Assembly (NCBI GenBank): GCA_036794395.1
Contig: DAIRGS010000182.1
Coordinates: 1-13,957, forward strand
Direction of reading: 5' to 3'
Length of the DNA stretch: 13,957 nucleotides
From: DASXMX01 sp036794395
GTDB taxonomy: Bacteria; Planctomycetota; Phycisphaerae; Tepidisphaerales; Tepidisphaeraceae
Notes under the pieces: generated by a model
The model's input: the letters and a program-made list of their open reading frames with translations, nothing else
Databases searched by the model: none
What the model was told of the DNA's origin: nothing
Program-made: the position numbers and the translations under genes
Shown: positions 7,315 to 13,957 of the stretch, piece after piece
Numbering within the stretch: the first letter of the stretch is position 1
Layout: each line of letters begins with the position of its first letter

Positions 7315-7881
7315 ATGATGGAAGGCGGCCAAAAATCAGAGGACACGGCTCCTGCCCCTGAAAAGACCCTGGTGGCCGCTGTCGGGGCACGCTGCCTTCG
7401 GTGTGGACACGATCTTGCCCGGATGCCGGAAGCCGCCCGATATTGCCCGCGTTGCGGTCTGGATACGCTCACCTCGCCGCCGGCATCGGTCGTCGCCCAC
7501 GTCGCCGGGGGTCCACAAGGCCATCCAGACGTGCTGGGTGGCTGGAATCACCTGTCTAACCTATCCGAGTCCGCCGCGGAGCCGACGGATCTACCCGAAC
7601 CCATCAATCCAACAGCCTCTTCCTTAATGGTCAGGGGCTATGGCAACGCCCTCTACCGGCTCGGTCGTCGATATGAGATCGGATCCGGGTCGTTTCCCAA
7701 TCTCCGAGAGGCGATGCGCTGCTACACCAAATCCGCCCGCCTGGGAAACCTCTGGGCGCTGGGCCGCCTGGCATCGCAGTTGTTCTCGTCCCAGGAGCAT
7801 TCAACAAAGGTGGATGGGGCCAGCAACACGTCTCCGCATGGTGCTGAGCAGTGTCGGCACGACAATTGCAAGCCGATCTGA
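7315..7881 (+). CDS. Small zinc-ribbon protein with a single Sel1/TPR-like repeat
   Basis: The protein has 188 residues from ATG 7315. Near the N-terminus a C-x2-C-x13-C-x2-C zinc ribbon (CLRCGHDL ... YCPRCGLDTL, cysteines at about 27, 30, 44 and 47) should bind one zinc. A low-complexity linker follows. The stretch ALYRLGRRYEIGSG ... NLREAMRCYTKSARLGNLWALGRLASQLF (about 112-157) is one Sel1-type repeat, a helical protein-contact unit. There is no signal peptide or membrane segment. The frame is open from GTG 7270, but a promoter-like element overlaps that codon; the tandem ATGs at 7315 and 7318 are preferred, and no Shine-Dalgarno is seen for either. The stop lies five bases before the YihY start, which suggests tight co-translation. 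I do not recognise a named family, and a double zinc-ribbon adaptor role is only a guess. Confidence 0.75.
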   Translation: MMEGGQKSEDTAPAPEKTLVAAVGARCLRCGHDLARMPEAARYCPRCGLDTLTSPPASVVAHVAGGPQGHPDVLGGWNHLSNLSESAAEPTDLPEPINPTASSLMVRGYGNALYRLGRRYEIGSGSFPNLREAMRCYTKSARLGNLWALGRLASQLFSSQEHSTKVDGASNTSPHGAEQCRHDNCKPI

Positions 7882-7886
7882 TCGCT

Positions 7887-9281
7887 ATGGCTTCCAACAA
7901 TTCACTTGGTGCTAAATCCGACCAGCCAAACAAAGTCGGTCCCGATTCATCCTGGTTTAAGCTGTTGAAACAAACGTCGACAGAATGGTCCGACGATGAT
8001 GCTCCCACTTGGGCCGCGGCGGTTGCTTGCTACACGCTTTTGGCTTTGGCTCCGCTGCTGATCATTGCAATCCGCTTTCTCAGCATTTTTCTGAACAATC
8101 ACGTTGCGCCGGAGCAGATACAGGCACAAGCCAAAGCGTGGATGGGCCCGACGGCGGGCGATGCGATCACCGAAATCGTGAACAAGGCCAGCCAGCCCGG
8201 CACGGGTAAGCTCGCCACCGTCATCAGCATTGTTCTCGCGGTCGTGAGTGTCGGAGGCATTTTCGCCGAGCTTCAACAGGCGATGAACCGAATCTGGAAG
8301 CTCAAGGTCAAGCCCGGCGGGGCCTTGATGGCATGGGTTCGAGCCCGGCTGCTGTCCGTCGTCGTCGTGATTGTCTCCGCGCTGCTCGTGCTCGCCAGTG
8401 TCGTGGCCACCGCGTGGATCGGAAAAATAACTGAATCCCTGGGCATCAAATGGAAATACCTGAGCGTGGGAATTGATGTGATTGCTTCAGTTGTCGTGGT
8501 GACGCTGCTTTTTGCGCTGCTCTACAGAACGCTCCCAGACGCTCACATCGAATGGCGCACAACCTGGGTAGGCGCCTTCCTCAGCGGTTTGCTATTCGTG
8601 GCCGGCAAGTATGGCCTGGCTCTTTATTTCAAATATGCCGCCCCCGCATCCGCCTTCGGCGCGATGGGATCCCTGGCCGCTGTGCTCATCTGGATTTACT
8701 ACTCGTGCATGATCGTTTTCTTCGGGGCGGAGTTCACACAGGTCTTCGCCAAGGCGCGGGGCCATGGAGTACACCCCTCCGCCCACGCCCAAACGCTCTC
8801 GGAATTCAACGAAACCGAATCTGCAACCCCGAGCAAGTTGCCTCCTTTGGAGAAGCCGCAGAGGCCTGCGAAGGAAAAGCCCGACACCGCGGCCCGTTCA
8901 CCAAAGCCCTTTGCTCCCGTTTGGGCGGGTTCAACCCCGCATCCTGCTGGCACCTCGTGGGTACCGGCTGTCACTGCAATCACCGGAGCGGTGTTGGGTG
9001 GGCTATCGATCTACAAACTCCAAAGTTCACGCGCCCCCATCGCCCGCGACCTCGCCGCCGCCAAACTCAACGCCCGCTTGCGGCGAGTTGAACACTCGAT
9101 GGAAAACGTTTCGGATAACTTCAGTGACTACCTTCATGATGCGGGAGTGAACGCACGAATCCAGCTCGTCCAGCGCCGAATCCGCCAGGCAAAACAAATG
9201 TCCGATCGCGTCAAAGGCCCGTCTCGTGGTGCAAATACCTGGCTGTCGCGCGTTGCAAATGCAATTCGCCATGCTGTTTGA
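7887..9281 (+). CDS. YihY/BrkB-family inner-membrane protein with extended C-terminal tail
   Basis: The protein has 464 residues from ATG 7887. Residues about 25-290 are a YihY/UPF0761 domain with around six membrane segments. It includes AAAVACYTLLALAPLLIIAIR, the NRIWKLK loop, LLYRTLPDAHIEWR, and the family signature SAFGAMGSLAAVLIWIYYSCMIVFFGAEFTQVFA. The family was once taken for RNase BN; that was wrong, and its function is still unclear. After residue 300 there is a Pro/Lys-rich stretch, one further hydrophobic segment (WVPAVTAITGAVLGGLSIY, about 358-376) and a charged helical end that may form a coiled coil (ARDLAAAKLNARLRRVEHSMENVSDNF). This tail is longer than in standard members. 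GTG 7851 would add 12 residues and overlap the upstream gene; ATG 7887 fits the family start better. Confidence 0.9.
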   Translation: MASNNSLGAKSDQPNKVGPDSSWFKLLKQTSTEWSDDDAPTWAAAVACYTLLALAPLLIIAIRFLSIFLNNHVAPEQIQAQAKAWMGPTAGDAITEIVNKASQPGTGKLATVISIVLAVVSVGGIFAELQQAMNRIWKLKVKPGGALMAWVRARLLSVVVVIVSALLVLASVVATAWIGKITESLGIKWKYLSVGIDVIASVVVVTLLFALLYRTLPDAHIEWRTTWVGAFLSGLLFVAGKYGLALYFKYAAPASAFGAMGSLAAVLIWIYYSCMIVFFGAEFTQVFAKARGHGVHPSAHAQTLSEFNETESATPSKLPPLEKPQRPAKEKPDTAARSPKPFAPVWAGSTPHPAGTSWVPAVTAITGAVLGGLSIYKLQSSRAPIARDLAAAKLNARLRRVEHSMENVSDNFSDYLHDAGVNARIQLVQRRIRQAKQMSDRVKGPSRGANTWLSRVANAIRHAV

Positions 9282-9490
9282 AACAGCGTTCTGCGGCGAA
9301 TTGGAGGCTCTAAATGACCGTGCGCGATGATTCACCGCGGTGTCGCGACTTCGGCTCGCCATTAAACCCCGACCCCTTGTCCGACTTCTTCAGTTGATGT
9401 CCCCTGGCTCAATTATCTCCGAGACAAATCAATGTAACGATGCGTTGTTTGAATTGTATCTTCATCCGCCCGCTAGTGTTTCGTCCATGA

Positions 9491-9591
9491 CCCCCATTTC
9501 GCCGCGACTCGAAGAGGAGCGCTTTTTCTTTCAGCGTGCGAAAAATCGCTCCTCTTNNNNNNNNNNTCTTCGAGTCGCGGCGAAACGGGGG
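9491..9591. repeat. Long inverted repeat (31-bp arms) spanning the assembly gap
   Basis: The left arm 9491-9521 begins CCCCCA and contains CGCCGCGACTCGAAGA and GGAGCG. The right arm is split by the N-run into CGCTCCTCTT (9547-9556) and TCTTCGAGTCGCGG...CGGGGG (9567-9591). If the TCTT shared by both contig ends is merged, the arms pair over 31 bp with one A/C mismatch. The 25-base loop (9522-9546) itself adds five T-A pairs. Sequences outside the arms differ, so this is not a simple mirror artefact. I see no target duplication at its borders. It could be a REP-like element or a bidirectional terminator between convergent genes. Confidence 0.75.
9557..9566. other. Scaffold gap of ten N, probably artificial
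   Basis: Ten N is a conventional filler length. The left contig ends in CTCTT and the right begins TCTTCG. Overlapping them by four bases completes the palindrome exactly, so the true gap is probably negative. An assembler or sequencer stalled at a strong hairpin would give this. Confidence 0.8.
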
Positions 9592-9712
9592 ATAAATCGG
9601 ACATCGAAGATCGTGAAAGCAGTGCCTCGCACACATTTTGCATTGGACGGGCCATCTGTGACAGCCCAGGGCTGGAGGTCTGCCGTTCCTTGTGCGTTCG
9701 GCGGCGATGCTG

Positions 9713-9735
9713 CAACCAGCCGGTTGTTTCTTTTT
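9713..9735 (+). terminator. Weak intrinsic-terminator-like hairpin
   Basis: CAACC and GGTTG pair around AGCC, with a possible G-T closing pair, and are followed directly by TTTCTTTTT. The stem is short and lies about 430 bases after the yihY-like stop, so it would serve only long read-through transcripts. Confidence 0.3.
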
Positions 9736-9811
9736 GACCCGGCGTTGTATGTGGGTTGGAAGGAAATGGTATGACCCGATCAACGCTACGCGTTGCGGGG
9801 CGGTGCGACGA

Positions 9812-9934
9812 TCAGGTGGGGCATGACGCGAGCATCATCGACGGGACGGTAAACAGTCGTGCTCGACTCAAATCGACAAAACGCCAGTGTCCCCCTTCTC
9901 CATTCAAAGTTATGCGTACTGAGCCGTCAGTCAT
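9812..9934 (-). CDS. Possible 40-residue ORF overlapping the pseudokinase stop
   Basis: ATG 9934 sits in ATGACTGA, where the last three bases are the pseudokinase stop, giving an 8-base overlap of the kind used for translational coupling. The product (MTDGSVRITLNGEGGHWRFVDLSRARL...) has balanced composition, unlike the arginine/proline-rich shadow frames nearby. The same frame is open further upstream to 10006, inside the pseudokinase gene. An alternative is therefore that a frameshift near 9980 cut off the true C-terminus of the large protein. I recognise no family. No convincing ribosome site is visible. Confidence 0.3.
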   Translation of the reverse strand: MTDGSVRITLNGEGGHWRFVDLSRARLFTVPSMMLASCPT

Positions 9935-12900
9935 TTTCTGGATGTATGGGGCCCAGTCCCAGCCAGTGACGAGAATTGCTTTCCCAATATTTAATAATCG
10001 CGCCATCGGATATCGGCGGGATCAAGATTCGTAATTGCATATCTGGGAGCCTCGTTACGATCACGCTGTCACCAAGTGTACCTGACACGAGGAACTGCGC
10101 GATTCGGCCGCTAGCGAAGCGCTCTTCCCAATGTAAGTCGTCGACTCTCCTCCAGCTTCGGCGTGACGGATCGGATGGAATGCGATAGTCAAACCAGAAT
10201 CTCGACATTTCCGGGGTCACAGTGATCGGCGAAATGGGAAAGCGCTTTTGCCCGGTATCGGCGGTCGCGCGCGCCGCGCCTGCGGTCGGAATTGGGGAAA
10301 CGTCGGGAATGAATTCCGCCAACAAACGCACCCGGTCGACATAGACCATTCGGCGATCGGGCGTCTCAAAAGCAATGGGATCGATTTCGGCGCGCGTGAA
10401 TGTCACATATCCGCTCAAGTTTTGATTGGGCCGGGCCGAGGCGAGCATCTGCTCGGACGCGAGCAGGTAAAGCTCGGCGGCGGGTTGCGCGGGTTGTGAC
10501 GCGTCACCAGAATGCGTCGGCATGAACGTCGCTGGATAGGGTAATTGAAACTTGACCAAAATGACTTTCCCGACAGGGGCCGCGTCAAAAATCGAGCCAT
10601 TGTTTTCAGGCGAGGGTTCAGAAACGATCCAGACTGACGCCGCTTCCAGGCGGAAACGATGACTCAATACCTTGTCGAAGGTTGCATCGATCGGTCCACC
10701 GGCCAATTCTCCGGAGCCGAATGCGATATTGACGTCGTGAGCGAACCCGGAGATTGCCGTCCCTACGTTCGTATCTGCTTCGACTGTGGATCCAGGTAGG
10801 TGGAATGCTTTCGAGTATTCGATCGTTGCCCAGTCGAGCGTGCTCTTCGCCGCGATCACATCCGGGAATTCGTTGACGACGGCAATCCTTGTCGTTTTCA
10901 ATTGCGCGTTTATCTCGTCTAATTCTCGATTCAAGGGCCGCAGTGCCGACAGGTCGCGTTTCGAGGCTGCATTAATTGCGGCGTAGCGCTCGTTGAGCAT
11001 ATGCAGCCTTATTTCAAGAGTGGACACCCGTGGATCACGCTCGATGTCATCAAGGTGGGCGGCGATCGCGTTAGAAACTTGTCGTTTGGCCGCGTCACGC
11101 CTATTTCTTATCTGTGCGAGTGAAGGCAAGGCGGGGCGCGTTGCAGGGGATGTGAGTGAGGGTTTGCTGACAGCGTTGCTCACATCGACGAACGGGTTTG
11201 GTCCGCTCAACTTTATATTGTCGCAAAGCAGCTCGCCCGACCCCAGATGACCCAGGTGGATCATAATGGGATGTCCAACATATGCGGCATTGGCAGGGAC
11301 GACATGCTTCAAAGTGACGGGGTGCCACATTCCGTCGGTGGCGCCCCAGCCATTAGCCGACGCAATCGGGTGGCTGTCAGTTCCGTCGCAAAGCGAAATT
11401 GAAATCAACGAACGCGTCAAAGTATGAGTGATGCGCCCTGGAACACCAATTTCGACCGTTAATTCGTATGGACCCGGCATGAAGTGCGTTTGAAGTGTCT
11501 GAATAACCGTGCCATGTTGCTTGGAAGGCGTCTCGGCATTCAACTGCAATGCGAAGTCGCCGTGCTGTGCTGATGAAAGATTCGTATTGGCCTGAATCAA
11601 GGGTCTTATCCCGGCGGCCTGGGCGGCAACTGTCCAACCTGTAACCCCTTGCGGTCCAAGCCGAGCTTCAAAGTCAGCGTTCTGAATCATGTCCGTGAGA
11701 TTAATGGACTGTTTCACTGCATCAGCAGGGTGGTCAACCGAGCTCAAACGAACGATCGGAGCAATCGACTCGAAGACGAACTTAGGCGAGGGATCGGTCG
11801 ATGGAATCACGGGTTGAGTGGTGTTATCAATTATGGGAGGGTTGGCACGGCGAGATTCTTCGGCGGAGGTTTTGGCCAACCGAAGTGACTCATTGGGCCG
11901 GGTCACGGGCTCCCTCGATCGCGCGTTGCCGATTGATTGGTCGGACGAAGGAGCGCTGGTCGGAGCTGATTTTGTGCCACTGGAGGCGGAAACGTCGGGC
12001 GGGTTAAGATGTGGCGACTGGCGTGCGATTGGAGCAATGAAGTGTCTGTTTTGGAATGCAAAGATCGCGGCGATTATACTCGCAATTAGGGTCACCGATA
12101 TCGCAGCAGCGTAGAGCTGACCACGCGATACTCGAACTAACCGAGGCGAATCAATTGAAGTGTCGTCGGGCGGCGCTGAGATATCCGGTAGAACCTGGCC
12201 AAGTTCTGCGGCGGGTTTGGGAGGTTTGGGATCTGCAATTATCGTTTTCGCAATGGGCAATAACGGTGAAATCGCCGCAGTATTCTGCGTGAACAACCTG
12301 CGAACCAAATAACGAAGCCTCCAAATGGATGGGGTCGGAAGCTGGGATGGGGCAAGCGAGGTAACACGCGCCCGCACTTCATTCAGTCCTGGCCGATTTA
12401 CTGGGTCTGGATTGAGTAAGTCGTCGCAGAGTGCGCGCCAAGCTTCAGCGTTTTTCTTCAGGCGGAGCCAGTCTTCGGATTCGTGGACAGGCCACGAAGT
12501 GGGGCGCAATTTCCGTCGATTTACGAGTTCGAAGAGCAAAGCACCGAGGGCATACATGTCATCCGCCTCGGAAGTGATAGACAACGATGACGAGGACGAC
12601 CCGGCGGGATCGGTCAGCGCGACTTGCGGACCGCGATAGTAGCCGGACCCGCGAAGCAGGACATTGTTAGGTTTCAGGTTTCCGTGCGGACGATCGCAGG
12701 CGTTTCGTAATTCGAGCAGACCTTCGACGACGCACGATATAATTCGATGTAATCCACGTGAGGAAAGTGGTATGGCGCTCGAGATGATTTTTCCGGCACA
12801 GGTGGGGAAGTAATCGGTAATGTAGAAAGCTTCCTCATTAGTTACGTCCACGGCGTACATGGGAGCCCAGTGGGCGCCACAGCTTGCGGCCTGACTGTGA

Positions 12901-13115
12901 ATGGTCGCGCGCGAAAGAAATGCGCGTCGCCAACTGTGTGTAGCGGGGGCAGAGGTTGCTAGGTTTTCCAATCCAATCCGATCGGACGGCTGCTCACACT
13001 TGACGACGAACCGCCCGCCCCGCCCGCGAGGCCCTTGGGCCTCCCAAACGCGCCCGAAAGGCGTGCGATACAATTCCCGGGTGATCTCGAACTGCCCGAA
13101 ACGCTGACCGACCAT
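9927..13115 (-). CDS. Large membrane-anchored Ser/Thr pseudokinase with extracytoplasmic domains
   Basis: The protein has 1062 residues. Residues 5-255 are a Hanks-type kinase fold: GQFEITREL start, VVK with beta-3 Lys39, HGNLKPNNVLL (144-154), DDMYALGALLFEL (185-196) and NRPGLNEV (240-247). The catalytic HRD aspartate is Asn146, DFG reads D169-P-A, and the glycine loop is degenerate (LYRTPFGRVW), so phosphotransfer is unlikely. A Pro-rich juxtamembrane region leads to one membrane helix (about 334-354). A Ser/Pro/Thr-rich stalk follows, then a probable jelly-roll binding domain (about 475-636, IQNADFEARLG ... GELLCDNIKLSG) and a long helical or coiled-coil stretch (667-745). The last 280 residues are mainly beta and unassigned. 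The layout resembles a receptor whose inner domain binds rather than phosphorylates. The start ATG 13115 gives the standard MxGQRxGxFEI opening. No Shine-Dalgarno is seen; a promoter lies about 40 bases upstream. Confidence 0.88.
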   Translation of the reverse strand: MVGQRFGQFEITRELYRTPFGRVWEAQGPRGRGGRFVVKCEQPSDRIGLENLATSAPATHSWRRAFLSRATIHSQAASCGAHWAPMYAVDVTNEEAFYITDYFPTCAGKIISSAIPLSSRGLHRIISCVVEGLLELRNACDRPHGNLKPNNVLLRGSGYYRGPQVALTDPAGSSSSSLSITSEADDMYALGALLFELVNRRKLRPTSWPVHESEDWLRLKKNAEAWRALCDDLLNPDPVNRPGLNEVRARVTSLAPSQLPTPSIWRLRYLVRRLFTQNTAAISPLLPIAKTIIADPKPPKPAAELGQVLPDISAPPDDTSIDSPRLVRVSRGQLYAAAISVTLIASIIAAIFAFQNRHFIAPIARQSPHLNPPDVSASSGTKSAPTSAPSSDQSIGNARSREPVTRPNESLRLAKTSAEESRRANPPIIDNTTQPVIPSTDPSPKFVFESIAPIVRLSSVDHPADAVKQSINLTDMIQNADFEARLGPQGVTGWTVAAQAAGIRPLIQANTNLSSAQHGDFALQLNAETPSKQHGTVIQTLQTHFMPGPYELTVEIGVPGRITHTLTRSLISISLCDGTDSHPIASANGWGATDGMWHPVTLKHVVPANAAYVGHPIMIHLGHLGSGELLCDNIKLSGPNPFVDVSNAVSKPSLTSPATRPALPSLAQIRNRRDAAKRQVSNAIAAHLDDIERDPRVSTLEIRLHMLNERYAAINAASKRDLSALRPLNRELDEINAQLKTTRIAVVNEFPDVIAAKSTLDWATIEYSKAFHLPGSTVEADTNVGTAISGFAHDVNIAFGSGELAGGPIDATFDKVLSHRFRLEAASVWIVSEPSPENNGSIFDAAPVGKVILVKFQLPYPATFMPTHSGDASQPAQPAAELYLLASEQMLASARPNQNLSGYVTFTRAEIDPIAFETPDRRMVYVDRVRLLAEFIPDVSPIPTAGAARATADTGQKRFPISPITVTPEMSRFWFDYRIPSDPSRRSWRRVDDLHWEERFASGRIAQFLVSGTLGDSVIVTRLPDMQLRILIPPISDGAIIKYWESNSRHWLGLGPIHPEND

Positions 13116-13153
13116 GAGGTATGGTTACGTTTGACGGTCCCGCCGGTTCTCGC

Positions 13154-13182
13154 AATATATAGGGACATGCCGGCCTCAACAA
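13154..13182 (-). promoter_or_regulatory. Candidate promoter of the pseudokinase gene
   Basis: On the minus strand TTGTTG (13182-13177) and TATATT (13159-13154) are spaced by 17 bases. Four of six bases match at -35 and five of six at -10. Transcription would begin near 13147, leaving a leader of about 30 bases before ATG 13115. The region lies between the gene and the MITE-like element at 13299. Confidence 0.4.
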
Positions 13183-13289
13183 TCTGCAACGGCCAATCGC
13201 CGCGCGCGAATCCGGGCAATGCATGCCGACCATTGTCGGTTCGTACATGCCTGGTAGCCCGTATCCCCAGCTTAAGCGAATCGTGGGAA

Positions 13290-13441
13290 TACTGGTTGGG
13301 GTGCACGACCGTCTCTGCGCGCGAAAACTTCTGTTTTTGGCCGAATTCTCAGGGTCGGCATAGGCACGCTTGTTCCGGCCGCCCTCGCTTAGAGCCCGAT
13401 TTTACGGGGCGCGCAGAGACGGTCGTGCACCCTACTGGTTG
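13290..13441. repeat. 9-bp target-site duplication TACTGGTTG around the MITE-like element
   Basis: TACTGGTTG occurs at 13290-13298 and again at 13433-13441, abutting exactly the two ends of the inverted-repeat element. A perfect direct repeat placed to the base outside perfect terminal repeats is the footprint of DDE-type transposition. The intact duplication suggests a fairly recent insertion. Confidence 0.85.
13299..13432. mobile_element. MITE-like non-autonomous transposable element, 134 bp
   Basis: Perfect 24-bp terminal inverted repeats occupy 13299-13322 and 13409-13432, starting GGGTGCACGACC from both ends. The 86-base core has no ORF of note and contains a small internal stem (GGCCG at 13339-13343 with CGGCC at 13376-13380). 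A 9-bp target duplication flanks the element. Nine-base duplications are known from IS1, some IS4-group and IS903-type (IS5 family) elements; the GG ends would suit the last, but I cannot name the parent. It lies upstream of the pseudokinase gene and 40 bases beyond the 3' end of the broken gene at 13473. It encodes nothing, so a full-length IS elsewhere in the genome must mobilise it. Confidence 0.85.
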
Positions 13442-13472
13442 ATCCGACAGGCTCTAAGCTTAGTATTTCTGT

Positions 13473-13788
13473 TTAACGGGATTCCCCCACCTCCAGACGG
13501 TCGAACAGGGCTTCCTTGAATTTTTCGAGTTCGGGCGCGTGCCCTGCACCATGGTTCACGCGCGTGCCATCTCGGTGCCACTCGCACAGCATCGCAGTAT
13601 CGGAGTGACGCGTCTTCTCCAGCGTCAGATAACGTGTTGAAGGCGAAACTTTCATATACTCATGTGGCTCGTCATCCTTGTGAATGATCGCTGCAAAGTG
13701 AAAGCTGTTAAGGTGACATAAAGCTGTTAAGGTGACATCCACCTTTTTCAGTTTCTAACTGACATGCGTGGACCTCGCTGGGCTGCAC
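13473..13788 (-). pseudogene. Small hypothetical gene disrupted by a 19-bp tandem duplication
   Basis: Two frames join here. From GTG 13788 the minus strand reads QPSEVHACQLETEKGGCHLNSF, then runs into a stop (MSP-stop) because of the extra repeat unit. Downstream, the shifted frame reads CHLNSFHFAAIIHKDDEPH and continues to the stop at 13473 (…LEKFKEALFDRLEVGESR). Deleting one of the two 19-bp copies at 13701-13738 restores one reading frame of 98 residues with natural composition. Above GTG 13788 the restored frame stays open to a stop at 13890, so the true start may be further upstream. The product would be a small soluble acidic/basic-mixed protein; I recognise no family. If translated as is from GTG 13742 it gives 89 residues with an altered N-terminus (DVTLTAL). 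A duplication made by assembly is possible. Confidence 0.6.
13701..13738. repeat. Perfect tandem duplication of a 19-bp unit
   Basis: The unit ATGTCACCTTAACAGCTTT (minus strand) occurs twice head-to-tail with no spacer, at 13738-13720 and 13719-13701. Nineteen is not a multiple of three, so it shifts the frame of the gene it lies in. It could be replication slippage, a phase-variable switch, or an assembly join error. Confidence 0.9.
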
Positions 13789-13957
13789 GATCCGCCGGAG
13801 ACCTTGCTCGCATTCCGTATCTGGCGGACAAACGAGTGGGGCAATTCCACTCGCGAATGGGACGCATGCCCCGCGCGCTGCTGGTTTTCAGCCAGCGCCA
13901 TAACTGCTTGCAAACAGTCGCCTTAGGCGGGGCGCAAAAAACCATCAGCGCGCGAGG
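13789..13957. other. Right edge, coding state undecided
   Basis: Several frames are open here. On the + strand, ATG 13764 runs without a stop off the window end. Another + frame from GTG 13768 gives VDLAGLHDPPETLLAFRIWRTNEW and stops at 13926. On the minus strand the restored frame of the broken gene is open to 13887. The overlap of open frames is typical of GC-rich DNA, and I cannot decide which, if any, is used. Confidence 0.25.

Larger units (their letters stand above)
9282..9926. other. Convergent spacer between yihY-like and pseudokinase genes
   Basis: These 645 bases separate two converging genes. They hold the long palindrome at 9491-9591 with the N-run, a weak terminator-like hairpin at 9713-9735, and a possible 40-residue ORF on the minus strand at 9812-9934. 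An open frame running through the Ns on the + strand (9340-9774) has no protein-like character. I see no tRNA or other RNA gene. Confidence 0.6.

Noticed and set aside
9340..9774. Open frame of 144 codons on the + strand through the N-run
   Set aside because: It crosses the assembly gap, changes meaning when the contig ends are merged, and its residues reflect the palindrome rather than a protein.
12959..13306. Minus-strand open frame of 115 codons
   Set aside because: It overlaps the start of the pseudokinase gene in another frame and runs into the MITE-like element; its Ser/Gly/Arg-rich composition is that of a shadow frame.
13035..13442. Plus-strand open frame of 135 codons
   Set aside because: It is antisense to the pseudokinase start, and its end is formed by the inserted element, so it is an accident of insertion.
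13387..13459. 10-bp inverted repeat GCTTAGAGCC / GGCTCTAAGC
   Set aside because: One arm is inside the MITE-like element and the other outside it, so it does not match any single unit and is probably chance.
13748..13945. Minus-strand open frame of 65 codons at the right edge
   Set aside because: It is Arg/Pro/Ser-rich and out of frame with the more protein-like restored frame of the broken gene in the same place.
1..13957. CRISPR array, tRNA or rRNA genes
   Set aside because: I found no regularly spaced direct repeats and no tRNA-like cloverleaf or rRNA motif on either strand by eye.

Overview
The window looks like a chromosomal stretch from a member of the Planctomycetota, possibly Phycisphaerae-like. 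This rests on gene style: a STAS protein with the LSSAALG signature, a rhomboid protease fused to a TPR-like tail, a PQQ-propeller lipoprotein, a very long membrane-anchored kinase-like protein, and few clear Shine-Dalgarno sites. It is an inference, not a phylogenetic result. A run of exactly ten N at 9557-9566 shows that this is a draft scaffold.

Left part (1-4650). A divergent FolD on the + strand converges with a three-gene minus-strand series: PQQ-propeller lipoprotein, then MurD, then a class I SAM methyltransferase. The lipoprotein has its own well-formed promoter in the divergent region at 4639-4968, and that region also carries a + strand promoter with a perfect TTGACA.

Middle part (4969-9281). 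Five + strand genes follow. A STAS anti-anti-sigma protein and an RsbW-like HATPase form a partner-switching pair. Next come a rhomboid protease with a C-terminal repeat domain, a zinc-ribbon/Sel1-like protein, and a YihY/BrkB membrane protein with a long extra tail. No PP2C phosphatase or sigma factor lies in the window, so the switch must have partners elsewhere.

Right part (9282-13957). This part is accessory in character. A 645-base spacer holds a long near-perfect palindrome that coincides with the assembly gap; the contig ends look as if they overlap, so the gap is probably artificial. A 1062-residue transmembrane pseudokinase follows on the minus strand, with a possible tiny coupled ORF at its end. 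Upstream of it sits a complete 134-bp MITE-like element with perfect 24-bp terminal inverted repeats and a 9-bp target duplication. At the right edge a small hypothetical gene is broken by an exact 19-bp tandem duplication.

The most rewarding items are the MITE-like element, the pseudogene healed by removing one repeat unit, the gap palindrome, the pseudokinase, and a FolD that lacks the catalytic lysine and two other conserved residues.
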